A stretch of DNA of 64,000 nucleotides from assembly GCA_027046245.1 (NCBI GenBank), contig JALTZJ010000017.1, positions 1 through 64,000 on the forward strand. The letters run 5' to 3'. The stretch comes from Acidilobaceae archaeon. GTDB taxonomy: Archaea > Thermoproteota > Thermoprotei_A > Sulfolobales > Acidilobaceae. The notes beneath the pieces are model-generated. The model saw only the letters and a program-made list of their open reading frames with translations, was not told where the DNA came from and did not search any database. How positions within the stretch are numbered: the stretch's first letter is position 1; the number at the start of each line of letters is the position of its first letter. Made by a program: the position numbers and the translations under genes. Below are positions 25,973 to 34,864 of the stretch, piece after piece.

Positions 25973-26446
25973 ATGGAGGTGGGCCCGGCGGTGAAGGGAG
26001 TGTTAAGCGATGACCCCGGCGACCGCTTGGGGGGTGAATGGGAACCCACGCATGGAGCCGGGCCCTGCCTGTGGGAGGCAGGAATTCTCGACGCTGAATC
26101 CTCTGCATGGATAGCTGCTGTAGTAGAGTCTAGAGGGTATCCCGGCCTAGACGTGCTAGTCCATGAAGCCGGCGACGTCGAGGTATATGTTAGAATTTTT
26201 AGTGGGCCCGAGTGCCCGGAGCTTGCAGAGTTAAGGGCCAGGTTCTGCGAGGGCGCCGAGGCTGGCAAGGCCTTCCAGGCCGTTGACTGGCCCGAGGTTT
26301 CGAGGGCAGTGGTGGAGGGGGGCTGTCTTGAGATAGTAGTACCGGCTGATCCCTTGTTTAGGGTGAAGGAGGCCTTAAGGAAGCTCGGGCTCACGCCGCC
26401 TTTAAAGGCCCGGGCCTATAGGCCGGTGGAGAGGATTGACGAGTAA
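25973..26446 (+). CDS. Uncharacterised protein upstream of XPB
   Basis: 157 residues, acidic, with two halves of similar size. It contains VEVYVRIFSGPECPELAEL and, near the end, CLEIVVPADPLFRVKEALRKL, but no motif I recognise. It is not Bax1, the XPB partner of other crenarchaea, which is much larger. Its stop overlaps the XPB TTG start by 11 bp, so the two are translated together and it may be an XPB cofactor (inference). The start may lie further in, since the first ~25 residues are low in hydrophobics. Confidence 0.6.
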   Translation: MEVGPAVKGVLSDDPGDRLGGEWEPTHGAGPCLWEAGILDAESSAWIAAVVESRGYPGLDVLVHEAGDVEVYVRIFSGPECPELAELRARFCEGAEAGKAFQAVDWPEVSRAVVEGGCLEIVVPADPLFRVKEALRKLGLTPPLKARAYRPVERIDE

Positions 26447-28058
26447 CATTACATTTAGAGTCAAGGGGTGGCTTGGCAACGACGAGTTCAGGGAGCTACT
26501 CAGGATAGCTGATTATCTCGGTAGTGATAGAGGTTATAGGGTGTTTAGGCTAAACCCGGCGAAGCTCCGCTCCGAGGGTCTTAGCCTAAGCGACGTCGCC
26601 GAGATCCTGCGTGGCGTGAAGGGCGTAGACCCCAGGGATGTGGAGGCTATTGAGCGTCTAGCGGAGGAGCTGTCAACAGTGACCATAGAGCTAGGTGGAG
26701 ATGGACATCTCTACGTGAGCAGTCGAGCCTACCTTAAGGAGATGCTCCGCGAGGCTGGCTTCATGCTTCCTTATGACAGGGATAGGAGGGCGTACAAGGC
26801 CCTTCCCATGCTTTACGGCGACCTCGTGGACTTGTTTACACGTAGGGGGTTCCGGGTCGAGGATAAGGTGTTCCCTGCCAATGTACACCTGCTACCCAGG
26901 CAGTTATCCTTCAAGGGGCAGCTCAGGGACTACCAGGAAGAGGCCCTCAAGGCGTGGGAAGAGAAGGGCAGGCGCGGTGTCATAGCATTACCTACTGGAG
27001 CGGGGAAGACCGTTGTAGCTATAGCAGCTATGGCTAGGCTCAACACCTGGACTCTTATAGTGGTCTACACTCGGGATCACGTGAAGCAGTGGATAAACGC
27101 TATACGCCGCTTTACTGATGCAGAGGGGCTCGTTGGAGCCTACTATGGTGAGGAAAAGAGGCTGGCACCCATAACTGTCGCTACCTATCAGACCGCTTAC
27201 AGGAGAATACGCGAGCTTGCCCGTTACTTCAAGTTCCTGGTGTTCGACGAGGCTCACCACATCCCGGCGGATAAATTCAAGGAGATAGCCCAGTGGAGCC
27301 CTGCACCATATAGACTTGGCCTCTCGGCGACGCCTGAGAGAGAGGATGGAAGACACGAGGAGATATTCAGGGTAGTAGGCCCCGTGGTTTACACTATCGA
27401 CCCTGGCGAGTTAAGCAGGAGAGGCTACCTGGCCCCCTTCGTAGTCAGGCGGGTCAAGGTCGAGCTGGGCAGGGATGAGAAGAAGAGGTATGACGAGCTG
27501 AGGAGGCGTTTCCAGGCCCTTGCTAGGGGCAGAAGCTTTGATGAGCTGTTAGCGGCTGCCAAGCAGGGCGATGAGGCCGCTGTAGAAGCTCTCCGTATAC
27601 ATGCTCAGATGCGAGAGATAATCCAGGGGAGCGAGGCTAAGCTGAAGGAGGTGGAGAGAATTGTTAAGGAGGAGCTAGCTCGGGGCTCCAAGATAATCGT
27701 GTTTACCCAGTACAAGTCTCAGGCCGAGGAGATAGCCAGGCGCGTCGGCGGCTTGCTACTCCACGGCAGCCTGGACAAGCGGCTCAGGGATGCGGTCTTG
27801 GAGAAGTTCCGCCGCTTGAAGAGCGGCGTGCTAGTGGTTACCACTGTTGGCGACGAGGGCCTCGATATACCTGATGCTAACGTCGGCGTGCTGGTTTCAG
27901 GTACTGGGAGTAGACGGCAGTTTGTTCAGAGGCTTGGACGCCTGCTTAGACCCTCCCCGGACGGGGGTAAGAAGAGGGCTATCCTCTATGAGGTAGTTGC
28001 TGCTGGGACTAGCGAGGAGTATCAGAGCAGGAAAAGGAGGGGGCTGGCTATTTCCTGA
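26436..28058 (+). CDS. xpb: XPB-family DNA repair helicase
   Basis: 540 residues. An N-terminal damage-recognition-like region (1-165) precedes two RecA domains: Walker [19 protein letters not shown] box [21 protein letters not shown], then [28 protein letters not shown] and [12 protein letters not shown]. Archaeal XPB is a 3'-5' helicase that in other crenarchaea works with the nuclease Bax1; no bax1 gene lies next to it here. The TTG at 26436 has GGTGGAGAGG upstream. It overlaps the convergent sucD stop by 11 bp. Confidence 0.92.
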   Translation: MTSNITFRVKGWLGNDEFRELLRIADYLGSDRGYRVFRLNPAKLRSEGLSLSDVAEILRGVKGVDPRDVEAIERLAEELSTVTIELGGDGHLYVSSRAYLKEMLREAGFMLPYDRDRRAYKALPMLYGDLVDLFTRRGFRVEDKVFPANVHLLPRQLSFKGQLRDYQEEALKAWEEKGRRGVIALPTGAGKTVVAIAAMARLNTWTLIVVYTRDHVKQWINAIRRFTDAEGLVGAYYGEEKRLAPITVATYQTAYRRIRELARYFKFLVFDEAHHIPADKFKEIAQWSPAPYRLGLSATPEREDGRHEEIFRVVGPVVYTIDPGELSRRGYLAPFVVRRVKVELGRDEKKRYDELRRRFQALARGRSFDELLAAAKQGDEAAVEALRIHAQMREIIQGSEAKLKEVERIVKEELARGSKIIVFTQYKSQAEEIARRVGGLLLHGSLDKRLRDAVLEKFRRLKSGVLVVTTVGDEGLDIPDANVGVLVSGTGSRRQFVQRLGRLLRPSPDGGKKRAILYEVVAAGTSEEYQSRKRRGLAIS

Positions 28059-28926
28059 GCTGCTCCCTTAGGAGCCTTGGCACGTCGAAGGGCGTCTCTG
28101 CTACTGGCACGCCTACAGACTCCAGCGCCTTCCTCTTGCTCTCGTATGTTCCAGCGCCCATCATTATTATTGCGCCCGCGTGGCCCATTCTCTTTCCTGG
28201 AGGCGCTGTTCTGCCAGCTATATAGGCCACTACGGGCTTCGTGAACTCGCCTCTCCTTATCATCTCGGCGGCTCTTTCCTCCATGTCTCCCCCTATCTCT
28301 CCTATCAATACGAGGGCCTCGGTGTCTGGATCTTCCTCGTAGAGCTTCATCGCCTCGGTGAATGTGAGGCCGACTATTGGATCCCCTCCTATCCCTATGA
28401 CCGTTGACTGTCCTAGGCCCTGTTCGCCTAGGAGGGCGCTTATCTCGTAGGTCAATGTGCCGCTTCTACTTACTACGCCGATCTTGCCCGGCTTGAATAT
28501 GTGGCCTGGCATTATTCCTACCTTTGCTTTGCCGGGGCTTATAATGCCGGGGCAGTTTGGCCCTATTATCACTGTTCCCTTCTTTTTAGCATAGTTCACG
28601 AACTTCATGGTATCATGTACTGGTATACCCTCGGTTATAACTACTACTAGCTTAAGGCCGGCATCTATAGCCTCGTATACCGCGTCGGGGGCGAATCTAG
28701 CAGGCACGAATATTATGCTGGTGTTAGCCTCCGGATGTTTTCTCACGGCCTCCTCCACGCTGTCATAGACTGGGACTCCGTGGACCTCGCTCCCGCCCTT
28801 GCCGGGGGTGACGCCTGCCACGACTTTGGTTCCGTATTCTAGCATGAGCTTCGTGTGGAAGCTGCCCTCCCTACCGGTTATACCCTGAACGATTACTCTA
28901 GCACTCTCATCCAGGAGGACTACCAT
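28048..28926 (-). CDS. sucD: Succinyl-CoA synthetase, alpha subunit
   Basis: Together with SucC interconverts succinyl-CoA and succinate with ATP/GDP phosphorylation. 292 residues: CoA-binding N domain with [16 protein letters not shown], then [21 protein letters not shown] and the phospho-histidine site [11 protein letters not shown]. Lies 36 nt after sucC on the same strand. In crenarchaea the pair serves the TCA cycle or the 3-hydroxypropionate/dicarboxylate-4-hydroxybutyrate routes, which cannot be told apart here. Confidence 0.96.
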   Translation of the reverse strand: MVVLLDESARVIVQGITGREGSFHTKLMLEYGTKVVAGVTPGKGGSEVHGVPVYDSVEEAVRKHPEANTSIIFVPARFAPDAVYEAIDAGLKLVVVITEGIPVHDTMKFVNYAKKKGTVIIGPNCPGIISPGKAKVGIMPGHIFKPGKIGVVSRSGTLTYEISALLGEQGLGQSTVIGIGGDPIVGLTFTEAMKLYEEDPDTEALVLIGEIGGDMEERAAEMIRRGEFTKPVVAYIAGRTAPPGKRMGHAGAIIMMGAGTYESKRKALESVGVPVAETPFDVPRLLREQLRK

Positions 28927-28962
28927 TCATGCACACCTCCACTCATTCCCCGGGGGTCAAGT

Positions 28963-30099
28963 CTAGAGGCTCAGCACCTTCTTCACGGCCTCAATGGGAT
29001 CAGTATAGGCGTGGATCCCTGCCTCCTCTAGTATCCTGCGCCCCTCTTCCTCTCTGGTGCCCCTCAGCCTCACGACTAGAGGTTTCTTCAGGCCCTTCTC
29101 CTTGACTGCTTCCACCACGCCCTTGGCCACCTCGTCGCCGCGGGTTATACCGCCGAATATGTTCATGAATATCCTGTCGGCTTTGGGGAAGTCTAGTAGA
29201 AAGCCTACCGCCTTTTTGACTAGCTCGGCCCTAGCGCCGCCGCCTATGTCGAGGAAGTTAGCAGGCTTCCCACCGAAGCTGTATACCAGGTCCATGGTCG
29301 CCATTGTGAGGCCAGCACCGTTACCTATGATGCCAACGTTCCCGTCTAGCTCGACGAATGGCAACCCTATCTGCCTAGCCTTTACCTCCCACTCTGTGTA
29401 CTCGCCGGCCTGCTCCACCCTCCTCTTCTCTATTATCTCCTTATGCCTGAAGAGGGCGTTATCGTCTACTATTATCCTAGCGTCGAGAGGTAGTACCTCG
29501 TCTCCGACTACGGCTAGCGGGTTACTCTCTACCAGGTCGGCGTCCAGCTCCTCAAAGATGGAGTATAGGGTCTGAAGGAATGAGGCGAAGCTTATGAGTA
29601 GCTTGCCTGATAGGCCTAGAGCCTTGCCTACTCTGCGTGCTTCAAACCCTCTAAGCCCTAGGAATGGATCCACGTGGAGCCTCACTATGCTCTCCGGCTT
29701 CTCTTTAGCTATCTCCTCTATATCGACGCCGCCGAAGCGGCTGGCGAGCACGACCGGCTTCCTCTCACTCCTGTCAATAGTTATCGCTGCATAGAGCTCT
29801 GCCTCGTGCTCCACAGCCTTCTCAATCAGCAGGGCGCCAGGAAGGACACCCTTTATAGGCTTCCTGAAGAGTTCTTCAGCTACCCTGACAGCCTCTTCCA
29901 CGCTCTTCACTAGCTTTATACCGCCAGCCTTACCCCTACCCGCTACAAGCACCTGACTCTTCACCACCAAGGGAGGCTCGAGCCCCGCCTCGCGGATCTT
30001 GGCAGCCACATCGTCGCCCGGGAAGACTAGAACCGACGGGGGCACCTTGACGCCTCTAGCAGCGAGTATCTCCTTAGCCTCGAACTCGAACAACTTCAA
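28963..30099 (-). CDS. sucC: Succinyl-CoA synthetase, beta subunit
   Basis: ATP-grasp subunit of about 378 residues. Starts LKLFEFEAKEILAARGVKVP and shows KSQVLVAGRGKAGGIKL, the DLVESNPLAV metal motif and the NIFGGITRGDEVAKG phosphohistidine-contact loop. The TTG at 30099 has GAGGGGTG 8-9 nt upstream and gives the family start; a GTG at 30111 lies inside that ribosome site. First gene of the sucCD pair, with a clear TATA box 60 nt upstream. Confidence 0.96.
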   Translation of the reverse strand: MKLFEFEAKEILAARGVKVPPSVLVFPGDDVAAKIREAGLEPPLVVKSQVLVAGRGKAGGIKLVKSVEEAVRVAEELFRKPIKGVLPGALLIEKAVEHEAELYAAITIDRSERKPVVLASRFGGVDIEEIAKEKPESIVRLHVDPFLGLRGFEARRVGKALGLSGKLLISFASFLQTLYSIFEELDADLVESNPLAVVGDEVLPLDARIIVDDNALFRHKEIIEKRRVEQAGEYTEWEVKARQIGLPFVELDGNVGIIGNGAGLTMATMDLVYSFGGKPANFLDIGGGARAELVKKAVGFLLDFPKADRIFMNIFGGITRGDEVAKGVVEAVKEKGLKKPLVVRLRGTREEEGRRILEEAGIHAYTDPIEAVKKVLSL

Positions 30100-30156
30100 C
30101 CCGCAAAACACCCCTCACAACACGACGCTCCTATCAAGCCAACGCTGCAGGGAGCG

Positions 30157-30162
30157 TTTATA
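30157..30162 (-). promoter_or_regulatory. TATA box of sucCD
   Basis: On the minus strand this reads TATAAA (in TGTATAAACGC). It is placed to start transcription near 30132, about 33 nt before the sucC start codon. Confidence 0.6.
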
Positions 30163-30188
30163 CAGTAATCCACAGTTCCAGGGCAATA

Positions 30189-30209
30189 CACGGTCACACT
30201 AAAACCGTG
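30189..30209. repeat. Inverted repeat CACGGT / ACCGTG
   Basis: CACGGT at 30189-30194 and ACCGTG at 30204-30209, a perfect 6-bp palindrome with a 9-nt A-rich centre (CACACTAAA). It lies between the sucCD promoter and the folded element at 30235. It could be an operator or a small hairpin. Confidence 0.35.
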
Positions 30210-30234
30210 AAACACGAGTTCAACAGTAAACCTC

Positions 30235-30365
30235 GGGGGAGGCGGCGGGGGATGGGGTGCCGTGTAAGGGGCCTCAGCCGGGGCCCTCTCGCACTAAGGG
30301 AATCTTCCCCCGGCGATGGGCTGCGCTGATTCCCGGGTTACGGGCCTACCCCGACCGCCTCCCCC
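30235..30365 (+). ncRNA. Candidate structured RNA upstream of an unknown gene
   Basis: An 11-bp perfect closing stem pairs 30235-30245 with 30355-30365 and is extended by a second G/C stem (30246-30250 with 30349-30353). Inside are a hairpin around 30267-30287 and a 7-bp perfect hairpin, 30298-30304 (GGGAATC) with 30328-30334 (GATTCCC). Its upper part contains CGATG opposite CTGA, a kink-turn-like pair. It lacks the signatures of 5S, SRP or RNase P RNA. The plus strand is preferred because of the GATG/CTGA pair and an A-rich stretch 30 nt upstream. Confidence 0.45.
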
Positions 30366-30441
30366 ATTTACGATGATGAAGAGTTTGTTGCGCGGAGTCG
30401 TTATTCCCTCTTAGACCTGGACCAGTTAGGGTAGTGGAGGT

Positions 30442-30996
30442 GTGCTTCGGGGGATGCCGAGGGTTGATAGGGGGAGTTACGCTGTCGATGTATCTAGAGT
30501 GTTGAGGCTTAGCAGAAGTGATAGGAAGCTCCTAGTGGAGTGGGCTCTTTCTGAGGGGGTCCTCCTGGTGACAGAGCCTGCGGTTGTCAGTGTTGAGGGG
30601 GCCCGGGGCGCGCTTCTCGTGGCATTGGGTGTTGGTAGCCTTGTTTCAGCTGAAAGGCCTCCGGTCGGTGATGCTATGGTGCTTGCAAGGCCTGAGTGGA
30701 TTGACGGCTGCCGTGTAGGAAGCCGTGATCCCAGAGTTGTGAGTGTAACGGATAGTGATGGCGTTAGTGGACTCGTTACTATAATCGATCACAGGGATCC
30801 CGTTGCACGCTTGATCAATGGAGTTGAAGGGGTCGTCGCGACTGGGGCCCCCAGCCCTGGACCCCTATCAGTCGCCATGCTAGACGGCTTGACCGCCGTT
30901 GAGCTTCTAGAGGATGGCGGGTACAAGCTGTGGCTCATCGACGGAGAGGCTCTGGAGAGGGCTGAGTATATCGCTCCCCTGGCGTCTTCATGCTAA
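30442..30996 (+). CDS. Uncharacterised protein
   Basis: 184 residues of alternating strands and short helices. Segments include LLVEWALSEGVLLVTEPAVVSVEG, GLVTIIDHRDPVARLINGV and VELLEDGGYKLWLIDGEAL. No catalytic motif is evident. The GTG at 30442 directly follows GGAGGT; an ATG at 30454 has better spacing. It stands alone, after the folded element at 30235-30365 and before a stable hairpin. I do not recognise the family. Confidence 0.55.
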   Translation: MLRGMPRVDRGSYAVDVSRVLRLSRSDRKLLVEWALSEGVLLVTEPAVVSVEGARGALLVALGVGSLVSAERPPVGDAMVLARPEWIDGCRVGSRDPRVVSVTDSDGVSGLVTIIDHRDPVARLINGVEGVVATGAPSPGPLSVAMLDGLTAVELLEDGGYKLWLIDGEALERAEYIAPLASSC

Positions 30997-31033
30997 GCTT
31001 AATTGGGGGCTGTGACTGGGCTACCCTACCCCG

Positions 31034-31064
31034 AGGCCCCTCCCGGCTGGATGGAGAGGGGCCT
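31034..31064. terminator. Stable 9-bp hairpin downstream of the unknown gene
   Basis: AGGCCCCTC (31034-31042) pairs perfectly with GAGGGGCCT (31056-31064) around a 13-nt loop, followed by TTGAGG. It is placed 38 nt after the stop at 30996. It could end transcription or form part of a small RNA. Confidence 0.3.
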
Positions 31065-31127
31065 TTGAGGATCACCGACCATTAGCGAGCCCCCACATTA
31101 TTCGCGTAGGGGAGGTGCTGCTCTGGG

Positions 31128-31445
31128 TTGGATAATGAGTTGAAGCTTAGAAGGCTCCCCGGTAAACGAGAGTTAGCGGCTCTCCTCCTCCTCTGGCGCG
31201 CTGGCCCCGATATGAATCTCGAAGAAGCCTTGTGGCTCCTAAGAGAGGAACTATGCGTCACTAAGAGGACTGCGCGCAGCATAATTAAGAGGCTTAGAAA
31301 GCTAGGGCTAGCGGAGATCTACCGCGAGGAGGGAGAGCTGAGGGTAAGAGTTAGGGATCCCTGCGAAGCCCTCGTAGCTGTGGCCGAAGGCTACCGTAAG
31401 GGGAGATTGAATAGGTGCAGGCTGCCCGGCGTCGGCAGCCGATGA
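31128..31445 (+). CDS. Winged-helix DNA-binding protein
   Basis: 105 residues. The fold reads as helix, helix (LEEALWLLREELCVTKRTAR), recognition helix (SIIKRLRKLGLAEIYREEG) and a wing (ELRVRVRD), then a short helical tail. Likely a small transcription regulator; the target is unknown. The TTG start follows GGGGAGGTG. The stop codon TGA at 31443 lies inside box C of the C/D sRNA that follows, so the sRNA may be cut from this transcript. Confidence 0.68.
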   Translation: MDNELKLRRLPGKRELAALLLLWRAGPDMNLEEALWLLREELCVTKRTARSIIKRLRKLGLAEIYREEGELRVRVRDPCEALVAVAEGYRKGRLNRCRLPGVGSR

Positions 31446-31516
31446 TGAGGGCCGTACTCACCGACCCCCTCTATCGAGTAAAGGGGGATGCGGTAGCCTT
31501 TAAGTCCTGAGGCCCT
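31437..31516 (+). ncRNA. Box C/D guide sRNA with two 16S rRNA guides
   Basis: Box C ATGATGA (31442-31448), 12 nt, box D' CCGA (31461-31464), box C'-like GGGATGC (31485-31491), box D CTGA (31507-31510). A short closing stem is formed by GCC and GGC. The 12-nt D' guide is complementary to GAGUACGGCC, conserved in 16S rRNA helix 27. The D guide is complementary to ACUUAAAGG, which lies a little downstream in archaeal 16S rRNA. Two matches to neighbouring conserved sites make a chance pattern unlikely. It should direct 2'-O-methylation of the U opposite the fifth guide base in each. Confidence 0.75.
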
Positions 31517-31654
31517 CTCCCTCAAGGATTCACTCCTCTACTTCATCCTACTTAGCAGCGGGTTTCACGCGTGTTAAACACTTAGGGGTCGGTGCTGCTT
31601 TGAGTGTAGTGTTAGGAGCTTGTGCCGCGTGAAGGGAGGGGGTGTAAGGGCGGT

Positions 31655-32671
31655 ATGCCTTTGAGGCTTGGCATAGCTAGGGCCCCCAGGGTTCCTAAGG
31701 GCGAGGAGTACGATGTAGTCATTATCGGTGGTGGCCCTGCTGGTATGAGCGCCGCCGTGTATACTACTCGGTTCCTTATGAGTACACTAGTCGTCACCAA
31801 AGATATAGGGGGACAGCTAAATCTAACTAATTATGTTGACGATTATCCTCCTCTCGGTAAGATAGAGGCTAGCAAGCTTGCCAACATGTTCAAGGATCAC
31901 GCTGAGATGTTCGGCGCTAAGATAGTTACTGGTGTTTCGGTTGAAAACGTTGAGAAAGTGGATGGGGATTGGTTTAGGGTCACAGGCAGCAGGGGCCTCG
32001 ACGTTAAGGCGCGAACCGTGATTATCGCTGTTGGCAGCGAGAGGAGGAAGCTCGGTGTTCCTGGAGAGAGGGAGCTTGCAGGTAGAGGTGTGAGCTATTG
32101 TAGCGTGTGCGACGCGCCCCTCTTTAAGGGTAAGGATGCCGTTGTAGTTGTTGGCGGCGGTGACGCTGCATTCGAGGGCGCTATACTTCTCAGCGGCTAC
32201 GTTAAGAAGGTGTACCTAGTTCATAGGAGGAAACAGTTCAGGGCTAAACCGTTCTTCGTCGAGGAGGCCAAGTCGAAGCCCAACATAGAGTTCATACTTG
32301 ACAGTGTCGTAACGGAGATCAAAGGTAAGGACAGAGTTGAAGCAGTGGTAGTAAGGAATAAGGTTACCGGTGAGACTAGAGAGCTAAAGGTTGACGGTAT
32401 ATTCATAGAGATAGGTAACGAGCCCCCCAAGGAGCTGTTCAAGAGGATAGGCCTCGAGACCGACGAGGCAGGACATATAAAGGTTGACGAGTGGATGAGG
32501 ACCAATATACCAGGCGTGTTCGCCGCTGGCGACTGCACGACGCTATGGCCCGCCTTCCGCCAGGTTATAACTGCCGCCGCGATGGGCAGCGTAGCCGCTT
32601 ACTCGGCGTATAACCACTTGATAGAGAAGGGTTATTACAAACCTAAGCCTTTAACAGAGTTAAGGGAGTGA
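31655..32671 (+). CDS. trxB: Thioredoxin reductase
   Basis: Flavoprotein that passes electrons from NAD(P)H to thioredoxin or protein disulfide oxidoreductase. FAD motif VVIIGGGPAGMSAAVYT, redox disulfide SYCSVCDAP, NAD(P) motif VVVVGGGDAAFEGAI and the C-terminal FAD motif GVFAAGDCTT are all present. The ATG at 31655 gives 338 residues and follows GGGAGGGGGTG; a GTG at 31622 is less likely. It lies 20 nt before taw1. Confidence 0.95.
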   Translation: MPLRLGIARAPRVPKGEEYDVVIIGGGPAGMSAAVYTTRFLMSTLVVTKDIGGQLNLTNYVDDYPPLGKIEASKLANMFKDHAEMFGAKIVTGVSVENVEKVDGDWFRVTGSRGLDVKARTVIIAVGSERRKLGVPGERELAGRGVSYCSVCDAPLFKGKDAVVVVGGGDAAFEGAILLSGYVKKVYLVHRRKQFRAKPFFVEEAKSKPNIEFILDSVVTEIKGKDRVEAVVVRNKVTGETRELKVDGIFIEIGNEPPKELFKRIGLETDEAGHIKVDEWMRTNIPGVFAAGDCTTLWPAFRQVITAAAMGSVAAYSAYNHLIEKGYYKPKPLTELRE

Positions 32672-32691
32672 GGTCTAAGGGGTAGCCTGCC

Positions 32692-33771
32692 TTGGCGATT
32701 AGGATGAAGAACCTGCCCGAAGGCCTCCCAGAGAAATGGCTGCCAATGGTAGAGCGCATGGTAAAGCAGCGCTACCACTTCGCTGGCAGGCACACTGTGG
32801 TGAAGAAGTGCTATTGGACTCACAAGGCCCTCGTGGAGGACAGGCACTGCTACAAGTGTAAGTTTTACGGTATAGAGAGCCACCGCGATATACAGATGAG
32901 CCCTGCAGCCTTCTGGTGCTGGAATGCCTGTCTACACTGCTGGAGGATCAGACCCCAGGATCTAGGTCTCGACCTCGACGAGACGCGGATACCTGAGGAG
33001 ATACTCGATGACCCCAAACAGCTTGTAGACGAGTTGATACGCGTGCATAGGAAGCTAGTAAGCGGGTATAAGGGGCACCCGAAGGTTGACGAGAAGAAGT
33101 TCTGGGAGGCCTGGAACCCTGTACACGTGACGCTCAGCCTGACAGGCGAGCCGACCCTCTATCCGAGGCTCGGCGAGCTGCTCAGAGAGATACATAGGAG
33201 AGGCATGACGAGCTTCCTGGTGACAAGGGCCGTTAGGCCCGATATACTTGCTAACCTCGAGGAGGAGCCAAGCCAGCTATACGTAAGCATAGAGGCCTGG
33301 GATAAGAAGAGCTACAACTTCTTCACTAGGCCCCTAGTGCCTAGAGCATGGGAGCTCACACTGGAGACACTAGAGCTTATGCCCAGCTTCAGTAGCCCAA
33401 CGGTACTCAGGATAACCCTAGTAAAGGGCTTCAATGACACCGATGAGGCTCTACAGGGCTTCGCTAAGCTGATAGAATTGTCGCAGCCCACCTACATAGA
33501 GATAAAGAGTTACATGTGGGTCGGCGCCAGCAGGATGAGGCTCAGCAAGGCCAACATGGCCGAGCACGAGTACGTGAGGAAGGTCGGCCTACGGCTAGGC
33601 GAGCTGACGGGCTACCCGTTACTAGGCGAGAGCAAGGCAAGCAGAGTGGTACTGCTGAGCAGGCTCGAGAAGCCTATACGCCTCGGCAAGGGATGCCCCG
33701 AGGGCCTGAACACGCCCGAGCCGGAGACCGGCGAGTACGATGCAATGTACGACCCCGATGTAATGCCGTAA
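32692..33771 (+). CDS. taw1: 4-demethylwyosine synthase (Taw1/TYW1), radical SAM
   Basis: Adds two carbons from pyruvate to m1G37 of tRNA-Phe to form the tricyclic base imG-14. 359 residues. The radical SAM cluster motif is C76xxxC80xxC83 (CWNACLHC). Further cysteines C40, C53 and C56 suit the second iron-sulfur cluster of the family. SLTGEPTLYPRLGEL and SIEAWDKKSYNFFTRP are typical. The bacterial-like flavodoxin domain of eukaryotic TYW1 is absent, as in archaea. The TTG start is 20 nt after trxB. Acts after Trm5 (8810-9862). Confidence 0.95.
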   Translation: MAIRMKNLPEGLPEKWLPMVERMVKQRYHFAGRHTVVKKCYWTHKALVEDRHCYKCKFYGIESHRDIQMSPAAFWCWNACLHCWRIRPQDLGLDLDETRIPEEILDDPKQLVDELIRVHRKLVSGYKGHPKVDEKKFWEAWNPVHVTLSLTGEPTLYPRLGELLREIHRRGMTSFLVTRAVRPDILANLEEEPSQLYVSIEAWDKKSYNFFTRPLVPRAWELTLETLELMPSFSSPTVLRITLVKGFNDTDEALQGFAKLIELSQPTYIEIKSYMWVGASRMRLSKANMAEHEYVRKVGLRLGELTGYPLLGESKASRVVLLSRLEKPIRLGKGCPEGLNTPEPETGEYDAMYDPDVMP

Positions 33772-33987
33772 ACCCCCTAAGCCCTCTGAGACCCCCTTCA
33801 ATCCCGACTCAATATCCGCTCTCGGCTCCCCTCTCCTAGTAACACGGGCGCCTGTGAGGAGCAACCTCGTCCCCGACCTGGCATATCGTGGCATGAGGAG
33901 TGCGCCGGAATCCGAGGCGCCCCTTGCTGATTTAAGGCTTTCCTCTAGAACTCTTCAAGGCTGTCCACTTATAGACTAGATAGCTGG

Positions 33988-34701
33988 GTGCATGGTGCTG
34001 TGGTGTGGAGTCTGAGGCTAAGTAGGGGAGGCGAGCCAGTCCGCCCTGAGGAGTTAACTCTTGATGATGGGAGGGTGCTAGTTGAGATAGCTAGGAGAAG
34101 CGTTGAGTTGTACCTTGAGGGGCGCCGCTTCGCCCCACCCGAGGACTTACCTGAGAAGCTTCTAAGGCCTGGGGCCGCTTTTGTAACTATCGAGTCCGTG
34201 GTGCGTAGAGGGCCAGGGGAGACTGGGTATGAGTTGAGGGGGTGCATAGGCTCTGTAAGGCCCGTAGAGCCCCTAGCAGTCACGGTAGCTAATGTCGCCG
34301 TGGAGGCCGCGTTCGCCGACCCTAGGTTCCCTCCCCTCGAAAAAAAGGAACTCGACCGAGTAGTCTTTGAGGTCACGGTTCTTGGGCCCTTGGAAGAGCT
34401 GCCCAGAGATCCTGCTGAGAGGGCTGAATCCGTCAAGATAGGCTTGCACGGGCTCTACGTCGAGGCTCCTCCTCGAGCAGGCCTCCTACTGCCCCAGGTG
34501 CCGGTTGATGAAGGCTGGGACCCCATGACGTTCCTCAGCTGGGCCTGCATCAAGGCAGGTTTAAAGCCTACATGCTGGTACGAGCCCTGGGTCAGAATCT
34601 ATAGATACACCGCAAGGATATTCCGGGAGAGGGAGCCCAAGGGCGAGGTATACGAGCGGAATCTTCTCGCTGAGGCGAGGGATAAGGGATTGCTACATTA
34701 G
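33988..34701 (+). CDS. AMMECR1-domain protein
   Basis: 237 residues. The conserved LRGCIGSVRP signature is present, with AAFADPRFPPLEKKEL before the sheet region and WDPMTFLSWACIKAGLKPTCW near the end, as in archaeal AMMECR1 proteins. The domain is thought to bind a nucleic acid or small ligand; no reaction is established. It appears monocistronic with a TATA-like CTTATAG near 33969. Confidence 0.9.
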   Translation: MHGAVVWSLRLSRGGEPVRPEELTLDDGRVLVEIARRSVELYLEGRRFAPPEDLPEKLLRPGAAFVTIESVVRRGPGETGYELRGCIGSVRPVEPLAVTVANVAVEAAFADPRFPPLEKKELDRVVFEVTVLGPLEELPRDPAERAESVKIGLHGLYVEAPPRAGLLLPQVPVDEGWDPMTFLSWACIKAGLKPTCWYEPWVRIYRYTARIFREREPKGEVYERNLLAEARDKGLLH

Positions 34702-34864
34702 CGTTAATTCCCTGTAAGATGGTTTCTCGTTAAACTATCTAGGTGCCGACCTCACCTCTACACTCCTAATTATTCCTTGCCTCTCACCATCCCATTAATA
34801 GTAGGCATCGGGAAAGGCCTCCGCTCCCAGGAGTATGTGATGGGAGTTGGGGGGTGAATGAGGA

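Noticed and set aside
30235-30365. 5S rRNA, SRP RNA or RNase P RNA
   Set aside because: None of their conserved sequences (5S GAACCCGGAAGUUAAG-type loop, SRP helix 8, RNase P P4 strands) is present.
30373-30379. Box C (ATGATGA) after the folded element
   Set aside because: No CTGA or near match within 60 nt downstream and no closing stem.
30442-30996. Sua5/YrdC-like domain in the 184-aa unknown protein
   Set aside because: A short GAPSPGPLS segment is suggestive, but the nucleotide-binding pattern and the usual motif order are missing.
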